A stretch of DNA of 64,000 nucleotides, taken from the NCBI GenBank assembly GCA_916613615.1, contig OU744734.1:31566301-31630300 (forward strand), written 5' to 3'. Made by a program: the position numbers and the translations under genes. Below, one piece after another: positions 10,640 to 22,599 of the stretch (positions are counted from its first letter, which is position 1; each line of letters begins with the position of its first letter). This DNA is from Steromphala cineraria. Lineage: Eukaryota > Mollusca > Gastropoda > Trochida > Trochidae. The notes beneath the pieces are model-generated. The model searched no databases. It was not told where the DNA came from and saw only the letters and a program-made list of their open reading frames with translations.

Positions 10640-11524
10640 CATTTCTGGTGCTGTGGTGACCTTAGAAATAAGGTCAAGGTCTCCAAAAGTAACTGGTGTC
10701 TATGTAATGAGATATGTTAACAAGAGTTTCAAATGTCAAATTGTTGAAGTAACCTTGAAAATAAGCTAAAGATCCAAATAAGTCACTGGAGTCGGCGTAA
10801 TTTCCAAATGAAGGCTGTGACTAAATATCAAATATCAACAAGAGTGTCATAAGTGGTCAAATAAGTGACCTTGAAATAAGGTAAAGGACACCAAACGTAT
10901 CCGGTGTAGGCTGCGATCAAATACGAAGGCTTTGAGTGCAACGGTTCATGAGATATCTTGTTAAGAGTTCAAAAGTGGTATGACGTCTGCGCATTCCACG
11001 TGCCGAAATGGAATTTGGGATGGATTCTAAAGGTAGTGACCTTGAAAATAAGGTCAATGTCACGAAAAGTTACTCATGTTTGCATAATCGTAGACTTTGA
11101 CCAAAAATAAAGACTTTTTGTAAACCGGTTCACGAGATCTCACTTTAACAAGAGTTTCAAATGTGGTCAAAGTTACAAGGTGACTTTGAACATGAGGTCA
11201 GGGTCACCAAAAGTGACTGGTGTCTGCGTAATCTCCAAATGTAGACAGTGACCAAACTTGAAGACATAAGGTGAAACAGTTCATGAGATGTCACGTTGAC
11301 AAGAGTTTCAAAGTGCAGTGTTGACCTTGAAAAAAAGGTCACTGTCACCCAAAGTACCTTGCATCTGCATAATCTCCCAGTGTAGGCTGTGACCAAATAT
11401 GAAGGCTTTATGTGCAATGGTTCATGAGATATCGCGTTAATAAGAATCCGGACGGAAGGACGGAGGACAGACGGACAGACGCTGCTGCATACAATGTCCC
11501 CTGTTCTACGCTGCGGCGGGGGAG
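10640..11524. mobile_element. Tandem-core element R4 with ACGG tract and G-rich 3' hairpin
   Basis: About five diverged 150-165 bp cores contain gaccttgaaaataaggtcaaggtca, tctgcgtaatctcc and ttcatgagatatc. They are followed by ggacggaaggacgg...gacggacag (11448-11482) and a terminal cccctgttctacgctgcggcggggg hairpin. The core sequence is unrelated to P1 and R5, but the order of parts is the same. Confidence 0.7.
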
Positions 11525-11579
11525 AAAAATGCCTCTTCAGATATATCCTATGAATAAAGTTATTATTTTATCTTTCAAC

Positions 11580-12953
11580 TAGAAATATGTGCATGTGATG
11601 CACTGTGATGTCCCCCGCTAACATTTAATCCGAAAGTGACCCTACCCCCATTATGTACAAATTTCAAATTTCCATGGAAACCAGCAAAATAACAATTCAG
11701 AATAACCAAAGTAGCAAAAGGCACCACTCCCCCAGCAGTTCTAACCACATATCAAGTCTAGTAAAAATATTTTGAATAGTTTTTAAGCTAAAGTACGGAA
11801 ACAGACCCTACCCCCCATATACACCTAGTTCAACTTGTTTCTATAGATGCCAGGAAAATAATTCAGAATAACTAAAATGGAAAAAGGCACCACTCCACCA
11901 CTAGGTCTAACCACATACCAAGTTTCGTAAAATCATATTAAATAGTTTTTGGGATATGGCCCGGAAATGGTCCTCACACCAGATGTTCTAAGTTGAAACT
12001 GTTGCCATGGAAACCAGGAAAAATCATATAATTCAGAATAACCTAAATAGCAAAAGGCACCACTCCACCACTAGGTCTAACCACATACCAAGTTTCATAA
12101 AAAATATTGAATACCTTTTGAGATATGGCTGGGAAACAGTCCCTACCCAAATATGCACTAAGTACAAACTGTTTCCATGGAAACCAGGAAAATAAAACTT
12201 TTAGAAAAACCAAAATAGCAAAAGGCACCACTCCAGCACTAGATCTAACCACATACAAAGTTTTGTGAAAAAATATTGAACGGTTTTGGAGATATGGTCC
12301 GGAAATGAAACCCTCCCCCAATATGCACTAAGTTCAAAATGTTTCCATGAAAACCAGAAAAAATAAAAAATTCAGAATAACCAAAATAGCAAAAGGCACC
12401 ACTCCATCACTAGGTCTAAGCACATACCAAGTTTCGTGAAAAAATATTGAACGGTTTTTGAAATAGAGGCCGGAAAAGGTTCCTACCCCCAATATGCACT
12501 AAGTTCAAATTGTTTCCATGGAAACCAGAAAAAATAAAAAATTCAGAATAACCAAAATAGCAAAAGGCACCACTCCATCACTAGATCTAAGCACATACCA
12601 AGTTTCGTGAAAAAATATTGAACGGTTTTTGAAATAGAGGCCGGAAAAGGTTCCTACCCCGAATATGCACTAAGTTCAAATTGTTTCCATGGAAACCAGA
12701 ATAAATAAAAAATTCAGAATAACCAAAATAGCAAAAGGCACTACTCCATCACTAGGTCTAAGCACATACCAAGTTTCGTGAAAAAATATTGAACGGTTTT
12801 TGAGATATGGCCCGGAAAAGAAAGCATTTCGGAATGACGGAATGACGGAATGACGGAATCACGGAATGACGGAATGACGGAATGACGGAATCACGGAATC
12901 ACGGACGGAGGTGAAAACATTATGTCTCCCGAAAAATATTTCGGGGGACATAA
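11580..12953. mobile_element. Tandem-core element R5 with short inverted ends
   Basis: Seven or eight ~155-bp cores (ccaaaatagcaaaaggcaccactcc, gtctaaccacatacc, gtttccatggaaacc) increase in similarity toward the 3' side. A ggaatgacggaatgacgg array follows (12829-12905), then the hairpin ctcccgaaaaatatttcggggg (about 12924-12946). A gtcccccgc edge near 11610 is inverted relative to cgggggac at the end. A truncated sister copy occurs at 57441-57571. Confidence 0.8.
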
Positions 12954-13016
12954 TAAAATTCAAATGTTGAAAAATCTATCTTTGGATAATAGATCACACA
13001 CTGAATACAAAAAAAT

Positions 13017-14517
13017 AGAGCCATTGGCTCTGTAGCTCATCAGGCATCATATCAAGTTTGCTTTATACAGGCAAGATGAGCTAAAAATGAAACTGATGTT
13101 ACCAATTGCAAGAAAACCTATAAAAAAATTACAAAACAAATGTATTATTATTCAACACTTTCTAGATTGCCAATATCAGACAGTGAAAGAAGTCCACACT
13201 AAAATATCCAAGGAGAAATAAATTTGCCATAGACTGTCATCTCATGGAGAAAAATAGGTTTTTAAGATTGTGACCCATGTGACCCTATTTGGGGTCATGG
13301 GGTCACAAAACCTACAGTTTAGAATCCCAATTGGCCAAGGAGTCTACATGCAGTCTTTCAGCTCAATAGACCTTTAGGAGCTAAAGATGATGATGAAAAT
13401 AAGTTTTTAAGGTTGTGACCCCTGTGACCCTATTTGGGGTCATGGGGTCACAAAATCTACAATTTAGAATCCCCATTGGCCAAGGAGTCTGCACATATAA
13501 TTTCAGCTCTCTAGACCTTTTGGAACTTGAGAAGAAGATGAAAATAGTTTTTTAAGGTTGTGACCCCTGTGACCCTATTTGGGATCACAGGGTCACCAAA
13601 GCTACAAATTAGAATCCCCATTGTCCAAGGAGTCTGCACATATCAATATTAACTCTCTAGACCTTTTGAAACTGGAGAAGAAGATGAGAATTGGTTTTTA
13701 AGGTTGTGACCCCTGTGACCCTATTTGGGGTCACAGGTTCACCAAAGTTACAAATTAGATTCCCCATTGTCCAAGGAGTCTGCACATATTGTTTTTAACT
13801 CTCTAGTCCTTTTAGAACTGGAGAAGAAGATGAAAATAGGTTTTTAAGGTTGTGACCCCTGTGACCCTATTTGGGGTCACAGGGTCACCAAAGTTACAAA
13901 TTAGAATCTCCATTGTCCAAGGAGTCTGCACATATAATTTTTAACTCTCTACTCCTTTTGGAACTGGAGAAGAAAAGGAAAATACGTATTTAAGGTTGTG
14001 ACCCCTGTGACCCTATTTGGGATCACAGGGTCACCAAAGTTACAAATTAGAATCCCCATTGGCCAAGGAGTCTGCACATATCATTTTTAACTCTCTAGTC
14101 CTTCTGGAACTGGAGAAGAAGATGAAAATAGGTATTTAAGGTTGTGACCCCTGTGACCCTATTTGGGATCACAGGGTCACCAAAGTTACAAATTAGAATC
14201 CCCATTGGCCAAGGAGTCTGCACATATCATTTTTAACTCTCTAGTCCTTCTTGAACTGGAGAAGAAGATGAAAATAGGTTTTTAAAGTTGTGACCCCTGT
14301 GACCCTATTTGGGGTCACAGGGTCACCAAAGCTACAAATTGGAATCTCCATATGCTAGGGTACTTGTACACAAAATTTCAGCTCTCTAATGTGTATGGTT
14401 CATGAGGAGAAGTCGAAAGTGTCAAAAGTTTACGGACGGACGGACGACGGATGGACGACGGACGACGGACGACGGGCCATGCCATAAGCCTATCTGGACT
14501 TTCAGTCCTGATGAGCT
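13017..14517. mobile_element. P1 element, long copy with about seven tandem cores
   Basis: The 5' edge is a small palindrome, AGAGCCATTGGCTCT, followed by GTAGCTCATCAGG; the 3' edge is CCTGATGAGCTA, its inverse. In between are about seven ~150-bp cores (gtgacccctgtgaccctatttggggtca ... ttggccaaggagtctgcacata ... ctggagaagaagatgaaaatagg) and an acggacggacgac tract (14433-14475). There is no coding sequence. Confidence 0.82.
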
Positions 14518-15689
14518 AAAAATGCATGCAAACACAACATACATGTCTGATTAATATAGTTAAAGTATAGCACTCTAAACTGGGGCGACAGTTTTTTAAA
14601 TGTAGGCGACGGCACGTGTGAACGTGTGCTGTATGGTTTTGGAACAATTATGACAAGCACACAAATTTATGTTGTCAGCGTTTTTCATGCTTATCCAAAT
14701 TAAAGCCAATGACTCACAGCAATGTTTCGTAAGACACGGATGATGCAGTTTCCCTTGATATTACTAACAATTTACTTACTCTTTAAATTGACAGATACGT
14801 TATTTTGAAAATATGTACTTATTCTGGTCATCAAGTTGAATGACGTTGCATCAAATCTGCTTGAAGCACATCTTCGAGTGTCACTTGTCTTTAATAACTA
14901 CTTTTTCTAACAGTGTAATTGTTTGAAATCAGCATTCTTCTTGACATTTAAAGCCAGTACCACTGTATGGGAGACGTGTCCCTTCAAACTGTTTTTTACC
15001 GATGAAAACGTGACGGTAGTGTGACGATAACCTCGTCGAGCGGTAAGTTGTATACCCGGTGGGTTGCACAATTAACAAACAACTTTGCTTATGGACCTCA
15101 CTTAATGCCATTTCGTGGCGATATCAAAAGACAAAGAATAGTTTTATCACAATTGTGAATTTGGCAAGTTCTTATCAGTTAGAATTCAAATTATTTGGAT
15201 GCATATAGTAAGACAGGGGGTGGCCTTACAATCGCCTAAGGGGCAAGAGTTTGCTATGAGTGACTAGTTTGGTCCACTGTTCAGACTGAAGTAGCAATGA
15301 AATTGTCTCTGCTTATATACTCTTTGAGTGGGTCACGTGACTTTGTGGGTTCCGCCGCCGGCGGAGCGGGAGAACTTCCGGTACCGGGAAAAATTTCGGC
15401 GGATCACCGGCGTTGACTTCCGGTTTCGGTAATACCGCTGGCAGAGGAAAAGTCGGAAGCAGCGGATTTCATTCCGGTTTGTTTTTTGCCCGTTATTCAG
15501 GGCTACTAATTGTATGAAGTGGTGTGTGTAATAGTTTTTAAGACTGTGTGACCATTTTCTTTAATTTGTCTATGTTATAAACATTTTGTTTATATGTTGT
15601 AGGTGATGGCAGTGCAATTAAGCTGAATAAACAGATCGAGATCCAGCCGAGAGAAGACTTGTTTTGTTTTCTGTTTTAAAAGATATTTA
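14518..15689. other. Unassigned intronic region with a GC-rich patch
   Basis: Most of this is AT-rich with no recognised repeat. At 15350-15470 a patch is rich in CCGG and CCGCCGGCGG palindromic pieces, standing out from its surroundings. It may belong to the 5' end of the Penelope-like fragment that follows, but nothing shows this. Confidence 0.4.
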
Positions 15690-16284
15690 TACTTTAGTCA
15701 AGAAATAACTAAAGAACTCACAAATCTGTATCTCAAAGAAGATATGAGCTACAAATGTCTAGCCGGTCTTTTGCCGGAGGACACAGTAGCTGGTAGACTC
15801 TATCTCCTACCAAAAATACACAAGTGTCTTACACCTGGTAAGATACCAGGTCGTCCAATCATCAGCGGCAATAACACAGCAACTGAAAAAATCAATAGCT
15901 TTGTGGATGAACACATCAAAGAGTTCGTCTGTCAATACCCCAGCTACATTAAAGACACAATCACGTCTTATCACGTAGATAATGACAAAGACATCCTTTT
16001 AGTCACAATGGATGTCACCTCACTCTACACCAATATCCCAAATGGCGAGGGCTTACACACAATAGCAAAAGCCATCAGAAGATACAAACCAGACTGGCAA
16101 ATATCTCCCACTGGACTACTCAACCTACTCAAACTAGTACTCCACAAAAACAACTTAGTTTTTAATGGAGACAATTACCTACAAGTACAGCTATGGGGAC
16201 TAAACTTGCACCCTCATACGCCAACATATTCATGGCTGAGCTAGAAGAAACTCTTCTACAAAACGCTCCCGGTAAACCCAACGC
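15690..16284 (+). pseudogene. Penelope-like element reverse transcriptase fragment
   Basis: Motifs are in the order RLYLLPKIHK, GRPIISGNN, PSYIKDT, VTMDVTSLYTNIP and, one frame over, [27 protein letters not shown], DVxSLYTNIP and GTKxAPxYANxFM are hallmarks of Penelope-like reverse transcriptases. The frame is broken near 16188 by a single-base change. The fragment stops just before the expected RT motif with the catalytic YIDD-type aspartates, where a GC-rich DIRS-like gag on the other strand begins. No GIY-YIG endonuclease is present. It is dead. Confidence 0.85.
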
Positions 16285-17808
16285 CCTGGTACGCCGCTGC
16301 CACTGGAAGACTGTGGTCTGGTGGTCAAGTCTTGAGGGTTGTCCAGGTCCAAGTCAGCCAGAAGGGCCTCTGTAGAAGACAGGAGCATGGAGAGGGGTCT
16401 GAAGGTCCTGCAGAAAGATGCCTCCATCGCAGCGATCTTGGCGTCCTGCACCTTGTAGGCATGGGCCAGAGGAGAGGCGAGGCGGCCGATGGCGTCGTCC
16501 AAAGAGGCGGCCTTGTCGTACCTGCTTAAGGAGTGGACCTGCAGAGGAGCTGCAGGCTTGGAAGACTTGAGTGAGGAAGAGATGGAGAGCTTTGAGAAGT
16601 CGTCTTCCAACGAGGCGACACCATCTAGGACGTCCGGGTTGGGCGGAAGCATCACATCCGGGTCCTCACGTACGGTGTGGATGGAGGCAGACTCGCCGGG
16701 GGAAGTGCCCTGAGGAAGCCGGTCCGCGATCCACTCGGGGATCAACCGCAGAGTTAAGTAGGTGGCGTTGTCATCCTCCTCCTCGTCGTAGTCGGGGTTA
16801 AAGTCTTTCTCTCTGTCCGGGTCTGAAGGGGGAAGCTTCTTCCTGGACGACCTGGGAGTCTTAGGAGGCGTAGGGTCCTGGCGGTCCTGGCAGAACGGTG
16901 GGATGATGACGTCTCCTTGGAGGACGAGCGGGAGTGCCTACGCACCGGGCTGCGAGAGCGGGAGGGCGTAGAGGAGCGTATGCGGCGCCGCTGACGGCAT
17001 GGAGATCTGCTCCGGGAACGAAGAGGGGACCTGGAGTGTCTGGAGGGACAGCGTCCCCTAGGGGGTGAAGGCGAAGGGCGCCGGCGCTAGTGCTCGATGC
17101 GCTGGTCACGATGGCGCTGGTCCTGGCGCTGGTCCTGGCGCTGGGCGTTGCGCTGCTCCTGGCGCTGGTCGTTGCGCTGGTCGTTGCGCTGGTCTATGCG
17201 CTGGTCCTGGCGCTGGTCCTGGCGCTGGTCGATGCGCTGGTCCTTGCACTGGTCTTGGCGCTGGTCCTGGCGCTTGTCCTGGCGCTGGTCTAGGCGCTGG
17301 TCCTGGCGCTGGTTCTGGCGCTGGTCCTGGCGGTGGTAGGAACGCTGATCCTGGCGCTGGTCCTGAAGCTGGTCTGAAGGAGGTGGGAGACGAGCAGCCA
17401 AGGCCTTGTCCAGCATGGAGAGGACGGCTTGTTCCAGGCCCAGAGGGACGGCATCAGAAGGAGGAGGCGTAGGGTTCCTGGGAGGTGTAGGATCCCTGGG
17501 AGGCGTAGGGTCCCTCGGGGTGTAGGATCCCTGGGAGGCGTGGGAGCTCGTGGGGGATCCTGCACAGGAGGTGTAGGCGTCAGCGAGTGGCGAGGGGAGG
17601 TGGAAGACATCGAGGTGCGGCAGAGGTGCTGAAGGAAACGCTTCCGGCGAGCAGCCGCGAAGAGCAGGAAGTCCGAGGGTGAGAGAGGACGGCACTCGTC
17701 ACACCGAGAGGCGATGGAACACGTCCAAGGGAGACAGTCTGGACAGCGAGCGTGAGGGTCTCTGGCTGACTTAGCAGAGGGACACGCACTGCAGATCACT
17801 CTGGGCAT
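16285..17808 (-). pseudogene. DIRS-like gag (ORF1) fragment, GC-rich, frame-broken
   Basis: The ATG at 17808 opens a frame with the Cys pattern C-x2-C...C-x2-C...C-x2-C, much like the zinc-binding start of the DIRS-like gag at 29530-29650. Downstream parts sit in other frames: PLGLEQAVLSMLDKAL, then an Asp-Gln-Arg repeat (minisatellite 17101-17370), then an Arg-rich tract, and at 16745-16300 an acidic, helical gag-like stretch (IPEWIADRLPQ, SLSRYDKAASLDDAIGRL). At least two frameshifts break it. It ends at a junction with a Penelope fragment; no RT or recombinase follows. Its G+C content is far above that of its neighbours. Confidence 0.6.
17101..17370. repeat. 12-bp minisatellite (CTGGCGCTGGTC)n inside the DIRS-like gag
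   Basis: About 22 units of a 12-bp repeat are present, read on the minus strand as Asp-Gln-Arg-Gln. Variants insert Asn, Ile, Leu or Lys. Because 12 is divisible by 3, copy-number change keeps the frame, and all three frames on both strands stay open across much of it, giving several spurious long frames. Confidence 0.9.
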
Positions 17809-19009
17809 AAATCACTGCAAAGGCAAGCAAAACAATGCCAAGAGGGTAATACATAAGCAAGCAGAAAAAAGATTTTTTTTTTTTTTTTTTTTTTTTTGAT
17901 TTAAAAATAATCCCCCGGAGGGGATAAATTAAAGCAGAAGCTTGCATGAAAAAGGGGAGATAACAATGCAAAAATTAAAAAAATTTCATTGGAGAAAGAA
18001 TTTATTTTTAGATTTGATTGTGTATCCTTAAGAGATGAGAAAATTTTTATATATAGATATTATATAAAAATTAGCAGGTACATGCATGTAAAACACAAAC
18101 CCCCGAGGGGAGTAGGTTAGAGGGGAACATGCAAGAGGTAAAGAAACAACAACAAAAATAGAAATTTTTTTATAGAAATTTTTTTTTATAAGATTTGGTT
18201 GTGTAGCTTTAAGAGAATTACATAGAATTATGTAAGAAAGTTTATATATAAATGCAAAGATATTATATATAGAATGAGGGAATTTACGAATTAATTATAA
18301 TAGGAATTATAATTAAAAAAGCGTAAAAAAAAAAAACCATGGGTTTTTAAATATCCCAAGTTGTAACGAACCGCATTCGGTGCAGTGAAAAAAGCGTACG
18401 TGCCAAACTGCACGTAGGCCAGGGGAAACCAGCAGAGGTGTGAAAGTCGCCCATAACAACAGGCCATGCAAGTTGGGAGAAAGTAATTAACCCAGATTGA
18501 AGGCCAGACATCGCAAGAGGGGAGTGGTGCGACGCCATGTTTGTTTTGACCGTGAAAAAGATCGCGAAATTACGCGAGAGATTCAGGTGATAATTAATGA
18601 TCGGGAAGATCAAAAGTGCAATAAGGACATTATGGGGCAGCAAAACAACAAGGCAAAGGGTCGAAGGAAGAAAGAACCAAAACCAAACCTTGAATTAGGG
18701 AAATGTGTACGAAAACAAAACACGTGTTGACACAACATGTGAGTAGCAAGAAGTGATTTTGGACTACTTTCTTTCCATGGATAGGACAATCCCGCTCACG
18801 CTTAGTGAGCTGGGGCAGCTTACTGGGACTTCTTTCGAAAACTCTCGCGGTATTGTCCATTTCTCATCGAGTACGTGAGTATAGCAACTTATGTTAAGTT
18901 GAGGTAGGATAAAAATTAATATATTTTTCACTGTCGTGTGGAGGAGAGACTTGTCTTTATTTACATGTATCATTTGTATATGTGCGCACAAAAATAAAGA
19001 AGTGGCAAG
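17809..19009. other. AT-rich flank with two related ~280-bp segments
   Basis: Two segments (about 17905-18060 and 18100-18260) share cccccg(g)agggg, aagcttgcatg/aacatgcaag and ttttagattt(g)gttgtgta, an old tandem duplication. A poly-T run lies at 17873-17897. It could be the 5' untranslated region of the DIRS-like element, but no inverted terminal repeat was identified. Confidence 0.4.
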
Positions 19010-19830
19010 TGTTGCGACAAGTGTCGCAAATTTCATTTTTAACCTCAAAATGAGCGAGGGTACCCACCTAGCTGCATTCATATCTCAGGAGCCATTAGAG
19101 AAAGTTTTATAATTTTTTCACCATCTTGTAGAGGAGAGAATTGTCTTTATTTACATATATCACATATATATGCGCACACAAAACTAAAGAATAAAAGACA
19201 TTGCTCACACTCGCTAGTTGTGCGATCACTCTGGCTATCACTAATTAAACTTGCATGTTTCTCCCGCACTGGCACCCCCAGGCATAACGGTACCGAGGTG
19301 CCTGTCGGTTCCACTGTGCATGCAGGGGCATATGTCCCCCCCAAAAATCTGGTGCGTTCGGAAGTTTTTGTTTATACTTATGCAGTTTTTATCATTTGTA
19401 TCTTTTGCGCTGTTAAGTGAATTATCATGATTCTTTGCAATCATGAAAACGTATAAATCCTCTACAGTTCCATATAAAAATTGTGTATGCGCGTTGAAAA
19501 TTCTGTATTTTATCAACTGGAATTAAAGACTTTCTTTTAATGATTGTGGAAAATTAACTATGAGGATCATCTTAATATTGTTTATATATCTATAAAGAGG
19601 AATAGTCTATCTAGAAGTTCAAGTAAAAAGAATTATTGCGAGTTCATAAATGAAGATTTTACAAGGCTATAAATAAAGTCAATATTTAGATTGTCATAAA
19701 AATCGCTACAGACACGCTAAAAGTTTCATTCAAAGTCGCAGTTATGTATCAGCTGTACGATTACGTGACTCGCTAGGTATTTTTGTTAGGAGCACCATTT
19801 TATGCACGAATGTATGCAACAACTTGTCTT
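19010..19830. repeat. Dispersed repeat D1, copy 1 (inverted relative to 41975-42790)
   Basis: Shared blocks include gagcgagggtacccacctagc, ttgtctttatttacat, the aaacttgcatgtttctc stretch, the ggtgcctgtcggttccactgtgcatg stretch and the cgctaggtatttttgttaggagca end. They appear in reverse order and complement at 41975-42790. No coding capacity was recognised. Confidence 0.75.
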
Positions 19831-19922
19831 TCTTCCAAAGTTGGAGGTCTTACAGCAGAAAATTCCGGCATGTTTCCAAAGTTTCAGGGACACGAGAATC
19901 ATTCTTGATTGTATTGAGATAT

Positions 19923-20908
19923 TTATTCAGACTCCCTCCTCACTTGAAAACAAATCTTAAACATTTTCACATTAAAAAAATGTAGTTTGCTCTTAAGTGT
20001 GGACCAAAATGCCCGGTCAAAATCAACACAAATAACTTGCATATCCACCTTTGTATAAATAACAAATTCACAAGAACTATACTTGCATATTGCCATCTGA
20101 CCTTGTACTTGGGTATAGTATCTATGTGCACTCTTCAGTTGTATCCTATCATCCTCATCGATATAACAGTAAAAAGCTTTGTCTTTATATGCATCTCTCA
20201 CTGTACTATTTCGCCATTTAAATGGACATTTAATTTCTAACAAACTTTGACTTTTTGTTGAACAAATCAGTCCATCAGCATGTTGGCGCTTACGATGTGC
20301 TTCATCTATCAGCATAACTGATGGAACAGTGTAAATCTGAGCGAGGTCACCAATTTGAGCAGTATGTCAAGGTATGATTTAATCTGACACACATCAGTCT
20401 TACCATCCTCCAGCAGTCGTTTTAGGATCCGTGCCTGGGCCGACACCCATTGAGCTAGACTAACCTGCTCAGGAAGAGGTTTTGATTTGGATCTTAATAC
20501 AAACTGAGTGTCTTCGCTACCTATTAGCTGAGTTTCTGTATGTTGGTTTAAAGACCTTGGCTTTGTCACAAAATCGGGTATCAAGTACAGTTTCTCACCT
20601 TTAGCCGTTGAATAATCCTGACTCGCTTTCCCGTCTGTTTCCGGCGACATTACATTATCATTCTTAGGACTAGTGGTTTTCAGATGATTAATGGCAGCGA
20701 TGACAGCGTTACGCTGGCCGATTGACAGTTTCAGTTCATGAATGTCATCACGAAATAACCGTAAAAGTGACTCCTTATCAACAAGTTCTTCGGATGATAA
20801 TGTTTGTAGGGTAGTTTCCCGTAGGCCTGTTGCTTTACTCCACTCACCAAAATCAAATTCATCCATTATTGCGCTACTTGCAACATTGCCCGTTTGGCAG
20901 AAAGTCAT
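19923..20908 (-). pseudogene. SAM-like plus YqaJ-type nuclease domain gene, frameshifted
   Basis: The first frame (from an ATG near 20864, MDEFDFGEW) has a SAM-like helical domain (W-x5-GL...LLRLFRDDIHELKLSIGQRNAVIAAI) and a linker with SLAQWVSAQARILKRLLEDG. A one-base shift near 20350 moves the reading to the next frame, where LIDEAHRKR leads into a YqaJ-like nuclease core: HADGLI, LLEIKCPF, then AHRYYTQVQGQMAIC and FVIYTKVDMQVICVDFDRAFW. The acidic residue before GLI and the E-x-K pair are the catalytic pattern of this PD-(D/E)XK family. The YqaJ part lacks the usual upstream half. Such genes are multicopy in many invertebrates, and some are linked to DNA transposons. Function here is lost or unknown. 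Confidence 0.6.
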
Positions 20909-20915
20909 AAAATGG

Positions 20916-21802
20916 CCCCTTGCGTCACAAATAACAACAGCCGCTTATAACATTAATAAGGGAAATAGTCACTGAGGAGTTACCCCCCTTGGAATGCTGC
21001 TGGAAAACGAACAGAACTCAGTCAAGTTTAAAATCAAATAAATAATTATTTTCTACATTTTATGAGGAATCACAATGAAACAATTTACTGCTCGTTCATG
21101 ATTATAATTAAAAGTCTGTACACAAATAATTTATTATTATTTTATTATATTCTTTGATTCAAAGTGACTTTCAGAGTGTTATATTCAATAAATAGTTGTC
21201 CCAGAGTAGCTTTGACAGGAGATATCGATAGTTGCATTCGCGGGAGCACTAACAGTTTACATCGGAGGTGTCATTTATAAAGCAAAACTATTTATGAAAA
21301 CTAAATAATGTTGTGACAAGCCCAAAGCATCTTATTACAGCAACTGTGTGTCAGGATATTCTGTTATTGGTGTTATGAAATGGAACTCGAACGTGACATC
21401 GTCCCTGAACGAACCAGCCATGAAAATAGGCCCATTTTGTCAGCACTGTTGTTGCCTTTGCGTCGATAATGTTGTAAGTATTGTAACTGTCATGTTTTTA
21501 ATTCAAGTAAAAATCAGACTTTGTTTCAGTTTTTAATAGGGGATCCTTGCCGAATTTCATCAAGTATTGCACAACATTGAATTAGTTTTTTGATGAAGAG
21601 TGCTTTTGAAACATTTATTTCGCTAGGTGAGGCATGTAAACGTCTGTAATTATCTGAATTAATAAGAGGTCATGGGTCGCGTTGCTAAGCGCATGCTCGG
21701 TCCTCTCCAGTGGCCCGCAGATGCTGACCAAAGGTCACTGAGGGCCGCATATCGTGCCTGCAGCCGGCTAGACCTTAAATAGTTTCTGAGGAAAATTATC
21801 AC
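20916..21802. other. Unassigned intronic region
   Basis: No supported gene. A GC-richer piece near 21670-21770 and the phrase aaatagtttctgagg, which recurs near 22630, hint at an uncharacterised dispersed repeat. Confidence 0.35.
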
Positions 21803-21806
21803 TTAA

Positions 21807-22163
21807 AGGGGCAGTAGCACGTTTTTATGGGGAATATGAGGTGATGTCAGGAAAATGAAAATAAATGGTTCCAATTGAAAGAAAATGTATTTAAACGAAA
21901 TGAAGCAGTACTAATTTAAATATATAACGTAAAGTTTAGCCATGCGATTCATTTTTCTTACACAAAATGAATTAAAGGTGTTCACACAAAAATGGCCGCC
22001 AATGGATTTTATGTGAATCTCCATATTTTGTCCTCTGACTATGGATGATTGGCTTGTGTAATGTGATTTTTGACACTGTCGACTTAATACATTTAGCATT
22101 AACTTACAATTATCAGTGAAAAATTTAAAATATAAAATTATCAAAAAACGTGCTACTGCCCCT
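21807..22163. mobile_element. TTAA-type MITE, copy 1
   Basis: The inverted ends are AGGGGCAGTAGCACGTTTTT and its complement, flanked by TTAA on both sides (21803-21806, 22164-22167). It is 357 bp with no coding capacity. A second copy in inverse orientation lies at 48146-48501. TTAA targets are typical of piggyBac and Kolobok; which one applies cannot be decided here. Confidence 0.85.
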
Positions 22164-22319
22164 TTAAGAAGACACCAGGTGAGGTGAGGTGATGTGGGCT
22201 ATCACCACTTTCAAGAGTATTTCACTTACAACGCGGTTGCTTGTATTATTGCAGGGAGAAAGCTCGCTACACAATTGCGACTATGTATTGTGGTGAAACC
22301 TGCGAGCATTGGCTGGCAC

Positions 22320-22492
22320 TAGCAAACCATGGGTGGTACTACGCCAATATTCAGTGTAGTATTGCACCCAAACCTGACTGCATGTAGAACACATCTCTAC
22401 AACAGACTAAGTTGCCGAGCCCCTGGCGGGATTCACACCACGGACCCCCTGATCCGAACCCTAACGCGCTGCCCACTGCGCTATCCCACCCC
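22320..22492 (-). mobile_element. tRNA-derived SINE or tRNA pseudogene
   Basis: On the minus strand the A box TAGCGCAGTGGG (22472-22483) fits the consensus fully, and a B box GGTGTGAATCC (22429-22439) differs at two positions. They are spaced as in tRNAs. A non-tRNA body follows down to about 22320. No clear tail or target duplication was seen. Confidence 0.55.
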
Positions 22493-22599
22493 AAGAAAAC
22501 ACCATCTTACAGAGTCAAAAACATGGAACAAGGTCAGCAACTTTATTAAAAATAGTTGCATGAGATTTTGGATCTCCATCAAGGTATTTCTACCCTAAA

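Noticed and set aside
13017..14517. CRISPR-like regular repeats
   Set aside because: Units are ~150 bp, diverged and directly adjoining, without unique spacers; the sequence is eukaryotic.
17065..17472. Long open frames of Gly/Ala or Val/Leu/Ala repeats on the plus strand (silk- or antifreeze-like appearance)
   Set aside because: They are the antisense frames of the 12-bp minisatellite in the minus-strand DIRS-like gag; a 12-bp unit keeps all frames open.
19923..20315. Integrated virus, suggested by the 'viral recombinase' name of YqaJ
   Set aside because: No other viral gene is nearby, and YqaJ-type domains are widespread in invertebrate multicopy genes.
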